Shown here piece by piece: positions 1-5,951 of a stretch of DNA of 13,000 nt; position 1 is the stretch's first letter; the number at the start of each line of letters is the position of its first letter. The notes beneath the pieces were generated by a model that saw only the letters and a program-made list of their open reading frames with translations, was not told where the DNA came from and did no database searches. The stretch comes from DATACZ01 sp036258795 (GTDB taxonomy: Bacteria > Actinomycetota > CADDZG01 > JAHWKV01). The translations under genes and the position numbers were made by a program. Location of the stretch: contig DATACZ010000039.1 in the NCBI GenBank assembly GCA_036258795.1, positions 1 through 13,000 of the forward strand, given 5' to 3'.

Positions 1-809
1 TCCACCATGTCTCCCCCGCAGGTTCCACCTCCGAAGTTCCGAATCACCCGGTCGGTTTGGGGTGCCTGGTAACCTCCCGACGCCGCAAAGCTCTTGTCCG
101 TGGTCATCCCGTTTTCAAGCGCTGCGGCCGCGGTGATTACCTTGAAGGTTGAACCGGGCGGGTAGGCAGACCCGGCGGCGCGATTGAGCAAAGGACGATC
201 CTCCTCATCACGCTGCAGTGCGTTCCAGGCCTGCTCCTGCCCTCGGGAGGAGTGTTGGGACAAGGTGTTGGGGTCGAAGGAGGGCAGAGTGACCATTGCC
301 AAAATCTGCCCGTTCAACGGGTCCAGAGCCACCACCCCTCCCTTACGGCCCCGCAGAGCACTCTCGGCCGCTCTTTGAACCCGGGTGTCGATGGAGAGGA
401 CCAGGTTGTCTCCCTTCTCACCCCTGCCCAGCAGGCGGTCCCCAAGGTCTTGCATGGTCACGACCCCTCCACGGCCGGATAGCTGCTTGTTGTAAGTGCG
501 CTCGAGGCCGTCCCGGCCGAATCGGACCGAGTAGTAGCCCACCGTATGGGCGAAGAGGGGGCCCAGCTCATATCTTCGCAGTGACTTCAGGGCCTCGTTC
601 GGCGTGGGCACACTTTGTGCCAGCGTCTGGCCATCCGCGGAGCGAATGGCGCCGCGCTCTAGTGCATACTCCTTGATCAGAAGGCGAGTGTTGGCCGGGT
701 GATTGGCAAGGCTTTCCGCCCGTACCAGCTGGATCCAGTTCAGGTTGAGAAAAACTGCTCCGAACATCAGGAGCAGCGCGAAGGCCACCGCCCGGATCTG
801 GTTGTTCAC
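1..809 (-). CDS. pbpA: Class B penicillin-binding protein PbpA (partial, C-terminus outside window)
   Basis: Peptidoglycan DD-transpeptidase that cross-links glycan strands outside the membrane, working as partner of the SEDS protein encoded just upstream. The frame is open from GTG at 809 to the window edge, giving 269 residues. Visible are a single N-terminal membrane anchor (about residues 7-27), a dimerisation-type region containing an ERGAI-RSADG motif near residue 51, and the start of the transpeptidase domain with YPPGSTFK around 216-223, so the acylated serine is Ser220 of the SxxK motif. The SxN and KTG motifs should lie beyond the edge. The GTG start overlaps the rodA stop as GTGA (809-806), which fixes the start and implies translational coupling. 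The anchor, the length before SxxK and the context match actinobacterial PbpA rather than a class A enzyme. In Actinomycetota pknB usually follows, but it cannot be seen here. Confidence 0.93.
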   Translation of the reverse strand, partial: MNNQIRAVAFALLLMFGAVFLNLNWIQLVRAESLANHPANTRLLIKEYALERGAIRSADGQTLAQSVPTPNEALKSLRRYELGPLFAHTVGYYSVRFGRDGLERTYNKQLSGRGGVVTMQDLGDRLLGRGEKGDNLVLSIDTRVQRAAESALRGRKGGVVALDPLNGQILAMVTLPSFDPNTLSQHSSRGQEQAWNALQRDEEDRPLLNRAAGSAYPPGSTFKVITAAAALENGMTTDKSFAASGGYQAPQTDRVIRNFGGGTCGGDMV

Positions 810-2152
810 CGACCCCCTCCCGCAGGCATGTTCATCTCGGTGGGAGGCGCCTCGCCGGCTTGCCTCTCTACCTCATCGGAGATCCGGATCAAAAGGGCTA
901 CGAGGATGAAGTTGGAGAGCAGGCTCGAGCCCCCATAGCTCATGAAGGGCAGCGTCACTCCGGTGAGCGGTATGAGGTTGGTAACCCCGCCGATGATAAG
1001 CACGGTCTGGAAGGCAAGCGTAAATGTGAGCCCGGCAGCCAGCAGCTTCGAGTAGTCGTCCCTGCACTTGGTGGCGAGGCCGAAGCCCCGGGCGGCGAAG
1101 AGAGCGTAGGCGGTAAGGCATGCGGTGGCACCCGCCAGGCCAAGCTCCTCTCCCAGGGCGGAGAAAATGAAGTCGGTATGAACGCTAAAGCGGATCAGAT
1201 CGGGACGGCCAAGCCCTAGGCCAGTTCCCCAGGCGCCGCCGGTGGCCAGCGCAAACAATGACTGAACCACCTGATATCCCTGTTCGTTGATGAACTGGAA
1301 CGGGTCTCTCCACACTCGAATGCGGCTGCCGACGTGCGAGAAGAGCTGCGTGGCGATGAAAGCACCCACCGCGAACATCCCCAACCCGCTCAGCAGGTAG
1401 ATGGGCCGGGCGGTCGACATCCACAGCATCGCCACGAAGATCGCAAAGAACAGCAGTGAAGAGCCAAGGTCCTTCTGGTTGATCATGACCAGAAGGGAAA
1501 TCCCCCAGGCCAGGACCACGGGGCCGAAGTGTCTCGGTTGCGGCAGCCCGATGGGCCCTATTCGGCGGGTGGCAACCGCCAAGAGCTCTCGGCGCTCGGC
1601 CAGATAACCGGCGAAGAACAGGACCAGGGCGATCTTGGCGAGCTCCGATGGCTGAAAGTTGAGCGGCCCAAGCTTGATCCACAACCGCGCCCCGTTGATC
1701 TCCCGTCCCAGAACCGGCAGCATCGGCAGCAAGAGGAGCACCAAACCCCCAAAGGCGAATGAGTAGCGAAATCGCGCCAGAGCCCGGACGTCCTTGACGT
1801 ACCAAAGGGTTACTACGAAGCCGAGTACGGCGACTATCAGCCACCGTGCCTGAGCGGCCGCCAGGCCGGGACTGTCGATGGCGTCCTCGAGCCTGTAGAT
1901 GAGGACGAAGCCGACCGCATTTAGCATCAGGGCAATGGGCAGTAAAAGGGGGTCGGCTCTTGAAGCAAGGGTCCGGACGGCATAGTGAGCCCCGCCATAG
2001 ATGCCAAGGAAAGTAATCCCGTAGCCGATCAAGCCGACCGGCATGGTTGGTGAGCGGCTGAGCGCCGCCAGCCAATACCCTCCCAATGCGATCACAAGCG
2101 TGATCACCAATAGGGAAGCCTCGGTGTTGCGGCGAACCGCCCCGGTAATCAA
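806..2152 (-). CDS. rodA: SEDS peptidoglycan glycosyltransferase RodA/FtsW family
   Basis: Integral membrane protein of 448 residues that polymerises lipid II into glycan strands and pairs with a class B PBP. The sequence shows many hydrophobic segments and SEDS signatures: a QPSELAK motif at about 168-174, an NQKDLGSS motif with the predicted catalytic Asp228, and a TNLIPLTGVTLPF-SYGGSS block at about 391-410. The short hydrophilic C-terminal tail is Pro/Gly-rich. The start is TTG at 2152, overlapping the pstP stop as TTGA; the stop overlaps the pbpA GTG. Position between pstP and pbpA matches the actinobacterial rodA (also annotated ftsW) of the pstP-rodA-pbpA-pknB cluster, so the elongation-type SEDS protein is favoured over divisome FtsW. 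Confidence in the family is very high; RodA versus FtsW rests on context. Confidence 0.95.
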   Translation of the reverse strand: MITGAVRRNTEASLLVITLVIALGGYWLAALSRSPTMPVGLIGYGITFLGIYGGAHYAVRTLASRADPLLLPIALMLNAVGFVLIYRLEDAIDSPGLAAAQARWLIVAVLGFVVTLWYVKDVRALARFRYSFAFGGLVLLLLPMLPVLGREINGARLWIKLGPLNFQPSELAKIALVLFFAGYLAERRELLAVATRRIGPIGLPQPRHFGPVVLAWGISLLVMINQKDLGSSLLFFAIFVAMLWMSTARPIYLLSGLGMFAVGAFIATQLFSHVGSRIRVWRDPFQFINEQGYQVVQSLFALATGGAWGTGLGLGRPDLIRFSVHTDFIFSALGEELGLAGATACLTAYALFAARGFGLATKCRDDYSKLLAAGLTFTLAFQTVLIIGGVTNLIPLTGVTLPFMSYGGSSLLSNFILVALLIRISDEVERQAGEAPPTEMNMPAGGGR

Positions 2153-3420
2153 GGGGCGGGGATGGCGGGGGCCGGCGCCTCCGGGGCCGTGGGCGCGGTG
2201 GCTGGTTCAGGTGTGGCGAGCTTCTCCAGGTCCTCGACGATGGAGGCGGCATCGTTAAGGTCCCTGGCCTCGATCCCCTCTCCGACGCGGCGTTGGTAGA
2301 GTTCCGGGAGGCTGTGGGTGTCGATTTCGGTCCGCCGTTCCACCTCGGAGAACTCCATGCCCCCGACGGACCCCTTGATTCCATTGAATATCGTCACCTT
2401 CCCGCCGTCTGCTCCGACGTACCAGGAGGTTTTGATCGACGTCCGCACGGACCAGGCCGCCACTCCGAGTAGCACGATCGCCAGTCCCGCCAGGAGCACG
2501 GTGCGGTTGCGGCTGCGACTGCGCCTCCGGGCGTCGTCCGACCTGCGGGGCTCGGACCGAACTCCCGGGGGGATGGCAACCGTCCTGGGATCCTGACGAG
2601 GGGCGAAACTTCCACCTCCATCGAGAGGTCCGGTGTCCCGGCTTGACGGCCGGGCTGAGGAGGGTGCCGGCGGGGTCCCCGAGGCGGTGATCGGAGGCAG
2701 GTACGTCTCCGTTGGCGAGTCTGGATAATCCACGATGACCGCCGTGACGTTGTCGGTGCCTCCAGCATCTACGGCCTGCCGGCAAAGAGCCTCAGCGGCC
2801 CTCTGGGGGTCGGCCTCGCCCTTCATAGCTGAGAGGATCTGGCTGTCGTCGATCATCCCGAAAAGCCCGTCGCTGCACAGCAGGATTCGGTCGCCAGGAA
2901 AGAGCTCCAGCACATGAACGTCGACCTCCACGTCCGGGTCGACTCCCAAGGCTCGCTCGAGGTAGGAGCGTTGCGGATGCCGATCCGCATCTTGAGGTGA
3001 GATCCGCCCCTGCTGGACCAGCCGCCCGACCACCGTGTGGTCCTGGGTGATCCGGGACAGCTCCCCACCCCGCAGGAGGTAGGCGCGGGAGTCTCCCACG
3101 TGAACAATCTTGGCGGAGGCATCGGTCAAGTACATCGCGGTGATGGTGGTGCCCATCCCGGCCAGGTCCGGGTCGTCGGAGGCCTTCTGGTAGATCGCCT
3201 TGTTGGCGTTCTTCACGGCGGCGGTCAGCGAATAGTCGGCGTGACCCATCTCCTGCTGCACCAGCTCGATTGCCATGGCGGAGGCCACATCCCCGGCCGA
3301 ATGTCCGCCCATGCCATCCGCGACCGCAAACAGCGGGGGCTCGTGGAGCTTGGAGTCCTCGTTGACCTCTCTGACGAGACCAACGTCCGAACAGGCGCCG
3401 AAGCGCAGACCCCGGATCAC
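2149..3420 (-). CDS. pstP: PP2C-family Ser/Thr protein phosphatase PstP
   Basis: Metal-dependent phosphatase that reverses PknA/PknB-type phosphorylation of cell-wall and division proteins, including FHA proteins. Residues 1-232 form the PP2C catalytic domain: NED near 20-22, DGMGGHS at 35-41, GDS at 109-111, SDGL at 183-186 and GTDNVT at 221-226, which supply the metal-binding aspartates. A Pro/Ser/Arg-rich linker (about 235-306) leads to one membrane helix (about 307-324) and an extracytoplasmic C-terminal region of about 95 residues ending in Pro/Ala repeats. This is the layout of mycobacterial PstP. GTG at 3420 is the start, 7 nt after the fhaB stop. The 3' end overlaps rodA by 4 nt. The gene belongs to an fhaA-fhaB-pstP-rodA-pbpA transcription unit. 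Confidence 0.95.
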   Translation of the reverse strand: MIRGLRFGACSDVGLVREVNEDSKLHEPPLFAVADGMGGHSAGDVASAMAIELVQQEMGHADYSLTAAVKNANKAIYQKASDDPDLAGMGTTITAMYLTDASAKIVHVGDSRAYLLRGGELSRITQDHTVVGRLVQQGRISPQDADRHPQRSYLERALGVDPDVEVDVHVLELFPGDRILLCSDGLFGMIDDSQILSAMKGEADPQRAAEALCRQAVDAGGTDNVTAVIVDYPDSPTETYLPPITASGTPPAPSSARPSSRDTGPLDGGGSFAPRQDPRTVAIPPGVRSEPRRSDDARRRSRSRNRTVLLAGLAIVLLGVAAWSVRTSIKTSWYVGADGGKVTIFNGIKGSVGGMEFSEVERRTEIDTHSLPELYQRRVGEGIEARDLNDAASIVEDLEKLATPEPATAPTAPEAPAPAIPAP

Positions 3421-3427
3421 GGCCGGA

Positions 3428-3886
3428 TCATCGCCGGAACTCCAGCTCGGTCTTTCCTATGCGGGCGGTATCCCCGCGATTCACCATCACCGGGGAGGTC
3501 ACCTTTCTACGATTGAGATAGGTGCCGTTGGTGGATCCCATGTCCTCGATGTACACCGCGTCCTGCCTCTTAAAGACGCGAGCATGCACCTGGCTCGCGT
3601 AGGAGTCGTTTATGACCACGTGGCACTTGTCGCCTCTGCCTACTATCAGCTCGTCACCTAAATCGAAGGTCCTGCCCTTGGACCCCGGCGCAACCACCGA
3701 CACCTTGTCCGGGGGCTTTCCGGGAGCGAACTTCTCCGAGACCCTGGGCATGGGCGCTCCCTGCGGAGCCCTGACTGCTCGGGGGCCGGAGATCTCCAGA
3801 TACATTGCCTTCACCGCCCGAGCCAGGAACAGAAATATCAGAAACAGAAAGAAGTACTTGAGTATGTCCAGTACGACTTCAGGCAT
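3428..3886 (-). CDS. fhaB: Membrane-anchored FHA-domain protein FhaB (FipA-like)
   Basis: A 152-residue protein with one N-terminal membrane helix (about residues 8-28), a short Pro-rich linker and a C-terminal FHA domain (about 62-152) that binds phosphothreonine peptides. FHA hallmarks are GRG at 83-85, the S..Q-VHAR block at 98-103 and GSTNGT at 117-122. In mycobacteria the equivalent protein (FhaB/FipA) is phosphorylated by PknA/PknB and links kinase signalling to division proteins. That role is inferred here from architecture and from position between fhaA and pstP. The ATG start at 3886 lies 12 nt after the fhaA stop, with a weak AAGG-type ribosome binding site. Confidence 0.93.
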   Translation of the reverse strand: MPEVVLDILKYFFLFLIFLFLARAVKAMYLEISGPRAVRAPQGAPMPRVSEKFAPGKPPDKVSVVAPGSKGRTFDLGDELIVGRGDKCHVVINDSYASQVHARVFKRQDAVYIEDMGSTNGTYLNRRKVTSPVMVNRGDTARIGKTELEFRR

Positions 3887-3898
3887 GCCTAGCCTTAG

Positions 3899-4603
3899 CT
3901 ATTGTCGGCTGTCCTGGGAGCTGACCTCCCGGAATTCCAACTCCGTGGCGCCCATCTTGATGCGATCACCTGGGAGCAGCCGGCGTTCCTTGATCAGCGC
4001 TTCGTTTACCAGCGTGCCGTTGGTGGAGCCGAGATCGACGATCCACCACTCGCCAGAGCGTCTGGCGATCTGGGCGTGTCTGCGGGAAGTGTTGGGGTCG
4101 TTTATGACGATCTCGTTGGAGGAAGACCTCCCGAGCGTGGCCTCGTCGAGGTTCAACGTCCACTCCTTGGAGCTGTCTCCGCTGACCAAAACCAGCTTGT
4201 GGGCATCCCCGGCGGCGGCTTGGCTGGTGCCTTGGGTGGCAAGGTGCAGCGCGGTTATGTCGAACTTGCCGTGCTCAGCTTGCTCATCCAGAACAAATCT
4301 CACGTCGATGGCTCCGGGAAGCCTCCAACGGCGCTCGCGAGCGCTGGCCCGGAGAAGATCGACGAACTCGTGACGAAGCGTTGGGATGAGACCTTCAAAA
4401 CGCGCATAGTCCTCACTCGACAGGCTGATCACGTAGTCGTTCGGGACATACACCGCCCCCACGCTTACACTCTTTCCCTCTTCCATCCTGCGAAGGAGGG
4501 CTCGCCCGATTTCCGCGGGCTCTACCTCAGAGCGAAACGCTTTCGAAAAGACCCCCTCTACTACCCTCTCCAGTCGTCGCTCAAACTCATCAGCCAGGCC
4601 CAC
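3899..4603 (-). CDS. fhaA: FhaA: DUF3662 plus FHA domain protein
   Basis: A 234-residue cytoplasmic protein with an N-terminal DUF3662 domain (about 1-120; it opens MGLADEFERRLERVVEG, close to the usual family start) and a C-terminal FHA domain (about 137-226) with LGRS at 157-160, SRRHA at 173-177 and GSTNGT at 192-197. FhaA homologues bind phosphorylated partners such as the MviN/MurJ pseudokinase domain and regulate peptidoglycan precursor export; that partner is not visible here. Family members often carry a long disordered linker between the two domains. Here it is very short, so the protein is compact. The start is GTG at 4603, preceded by GGAG about 6 nt upstream. It is the first gene of the minus-strand cluster. 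Confidence 0.94.
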   Translation of the reverse strand: MGLADEFERRLERVVEGVFSKAFRSEVEPAEIGRALLRRMEEGKSVSVGAVYVPNDYVISLSSEDYARFEGLIPTLRHEFVDLLRASARERRWRLPGAIDVRFVLDEQAEHGKFDITALHLATQGTSQAAAGDAHKLVLVSGDSSKEWTLNLDEATLGRSSSNEIVINDPNTSRRHAQIARRSGEWWIVDLGSTNGTLVNEALIKERRLLPGDRIKMGATELEFREVSSQDSRQ

Positions 4604-4636
4604 TCAGGTCTCCAGAACTCTTTCGCAGTCAGGTTA

Positions 4637-4642
4637 AATATA
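4637..4642 (-). promoter_or_regulatory. Candidate -10 element upstream of fhaA
   Basis: Read on the minus strand this is TATATT, about 33 nt before the fhaA GTG, in the only AT-rich patch between fhaA and tRNA-Leu. No convincing -35 hexamer lies 16-18 nt upstream, so the call is weak. It would serve the whole fhaA-pbpA cluster. Confidence 0.3.
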
Positions 4643-4698
4643 GTGGGAGTTCCTGCAGGGTGGCGCGCCCGGGGTAATGGGCCGCCACCGTACCGCGC

Positions 4699-4704
4699 TA
4701 AACT
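4699..4704 (+). promoter_or_regulatory. Candidate -10 element for tRNA-Leu
   Basis: TAAACT lies 13 nt before the mature tRNA-Leu 5' end and matches 4 of 6 positions of the consensus. The -35 region is not recognisable. The position is right for a stable-RNA promoter divergent from fhaA. Confidence 0.25.
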
Positions 4705-4717
4705 TGTTCCGGCTCCA

Positions 4718-4800
4718 GGGCGAATGGCGGAACGGTAGACGCGCTGGCTTCAGGTGCCAGTGAGCTTAGGCTCGTGGAGGTTCAAATCCTCTTTCGCCCA
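4718..4800 (+). tRNA. tRNA-Leu (anticodon CAG)
   Basis: The acceptor stem pairs GGGCGAA (4718-4724) with TTCGCCC (4793-4799), with discriminator A at 4800. The anticodon stem CTGGC/GCCAG encloses a 7-nt loop TTCAGGT, so the anticodon is CAG and reads CUG codons. A long variable arm (the GAGCTTAGGCTC region) and a TTCAAAT T-loop complete a class II tRNA. CCA is not encoded. Confidence 0.96.
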
Positions 4801-4807
4801 CGGTCCG

Positions 4808-4823
4808 GCCTCCTGTAGGAGGC
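4808..4823 (+). terminator. Hairpin after tRNA-Leu
   Basis: A perfect inverted repeat GCCTCC/GGAGGC with a 4-nt loop starts 8 nt after the tRNA. No T-tract follows, so it could be a terminator of non-canonical type or a processing structure. Confidence 0.35.
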
Positions 4824-4841
4824 GGGCGTTACACTCGACAA

Positions 4842-5222
4842 ATGCGGGCTGGAACTCAGCGACTTACCTCGATCCCGGTAGGTCTCATTGCGGCTCTAGC
4901 CATGATTTTTGCCCCGGCTACTGACGATGCTCAGCCGTTCTCGGCGCAAGACCTGACACTTTCATCGGCCGACGGCATCATCGGTGCCCAAGTCTTGGCC
5001 CCCACCTTCGATCAGGGAGTGGTGAGTCGGAGGACTATCCCGCTGGCCCACAGACAAGTACGGGCGACCCTAATCGCCGTCTCGCAGGAGCTGGGATCCT
5101 CCGCACTGCCTTTCGCCGCGGGAGTGGCGGCCATCGTCGTCGCCGAAGCAGCAGCCGGGTTGACCTTCTCATCCCAGACGCCTCGCGTTCCTAGAGCTCC
5201 CCCCGAACCAGCCGAAGCCTAG
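4842..5222 (+). CDS. Hypothetical exported or membrane protein
   Basis: An open frame of 126 codons that I do not recognise. It begins with basic residues followed by a hydrophobic stretch (about 11-25) and an Ala/Asp/Gln region near 26-32, consistent with a signal peptide or a membrane anchor. A second hydrophobic, Ala-rich segment lies at about 89-109, followed by a Pro-rich tail. The ATG lacks a good ribosome binding site: the GGAGG at 4818-4822 is 19 nt upstream and lies inside a hairpin. A 6-bp GC-rich hairpin 10 nt after the stop fits a gene end. The frame is uninterrupted between tRNA-Leu and the antiporter genes and nothing better competes, but it could be spurious. If it is not real, 4801-5462 is a gene-free interval. 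Confidence 0.5.
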   Translation: MRAGTQRLTSIPVGLIAALAMIFAPATDDAQPFSAQDLTLSSADGIIGAQVLAPTFDQGVVSRRTIPLAHRQVRATLIAVSQELGSSALPFAAGVAAIVVAEAAAGLTFSSQTPRVPRAPPEPAEA

Positions 5223-5232
5223 TTCTCGATTA

Positions 5233-5247
5233 GCCGCCCTAGGCGGC
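5233..5247 (+). terminator. GC-rich hairpin after the 4842-5222 gene
   Basis: A perfect GCCGCC/GGCGGC inverted repeat with a CTA loop, 10 nt after the TAG at 5222. No T-run follows. The rest of the 5223-5462 interval shows no gene I can support; it should contain the promoter of the antiporter operon, but no clear -35/-10 pair was found. Confidence 0.35.
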
Positions 5248-5452
5248 ATGGTTCGAAGGAGCAATACCAACGAAATCGCCATCTGTTGTGGCGCTGAATG
5301 CCCATATGGAATTCAGACCTCTTCCGCTACCCCTGGAAGATCGCGATACCGGAGGATATGGAAGGCGACTCCAGACCGATGGAGTCCTATCGCCGGTTGA
5401 TCGGGCGGTCTACTCCGTGGAATGAGTCGCACATAGATGTCCAGCCAAGGCC

Positions 5453-5458
5453 AGGAGG
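5453..5458 (+). promoter_or_regulatory. Ribosome binding site that decides the khtT-like start
   Basis: AGGAGG lies 4 nt before ATG 5463. The reading frame extends upstream to 5298, but the upstream part has no comparable site and does not look like the family, so translation is assigned to 5463. Confidence 0.75.
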
Positions 5459-5462
5459 CGTT

Positions 5463-5951
5463 ATGAATAAAGAGGTACGTGAGGAGGACCTGCCGGGCAT
5501 AGGCCGCCTGTATGAGATCGTCGGGTCCTACGGTGGCGTGATCACCGTGGTCATCCATCACAACGGCCGGCGAGACCTCTACGTCTCCGCCTCACGAAAT
5601 CAGGATCCCAGCAACGTCACCCTAAGCGACACCGAGGCGCACACCCTTGGCGCGGTGCTGAACGGTACTTACTTCACTCCTGAAGCGGTCGCCGGCGTGC
5701 ACGGGGTAATGAATGACCTCCTCATCGACTGGGCCGCGGTAACCCCCGGCTCCCCCGGGGTGGGCCGTTCCATCGGAGACCTTCGTATCCGCGCTCGGAC
5801 CGGCGTGACGATCTTAAGCATCCTCCGCGGCAAGGCCCTGATCCATGAGCCAGGCGCGGAAGAAGTGCTTCAGCCTGACGACCGCCTCATAGTGGTCGGA
5901 CGCCGGCAAAGGATTCCCGAGTTCTTGCAGCTGGTGGTCGGGGGAGCGTGA
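5463..5951 (+). CDS. Cation:proton antiporter regulatory subunit (KhtT-like, RCK_C domain)
   Basis: A 162-residue cytoplasmic regulator of a CPA2 antiporter. The N-terminal half (about 1-85) opens with EEDLPGIGRLYEI and contains a VVIHHNGRRDLYVSAS-type block typical of actinobacterial KhtT-like proteins. The C-terminal half (about 88-160) is an RCK_C/TrkA-C domain with PGVGRSIGDLRIR and a DDRLIVVGR ending. In Bacillus, KhtT controls the K+/H+ antiporter KhtU, and RCK_C domains can bind c-di-AMP; ligand binding here is inferred from the family only. The antiporter GTG follows immediately after the TGA, so the two are co-translated. An in-frame extension to 5298 would add 55 residues unlike the family and was not chosen. 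Confidence 0.9.
   Translation: MNKEVREEDLPGIGRLYEIVGSYGGVITVVIHHNGRRDLYVSASRNQDPSNVTLSDTEAHTLGAVLNGTYFTPEAVAGVHGVMNDLLIDWAAVTPGSPGVGRSIGDLRIRARTGVTILSILRGKALIHEPGAEEVLQPDDRLIVVGRRQRIPEFLQLVVGGA

Noticed and set aside
1185..2384. Long minus-strand frame of 399 codons overlapping rodA and pstP
   Set aside because: Pro/Arg/Gly-rich shadow of the real genes in another frame; no recognisable domain.
3902..4738. Plus-strand frame of 278 codons opposite fhaA
   Set aside because: Antisense shadow running into tRNA-Leu; fhaA has DUF3662 and FHA motifs on the other strand.
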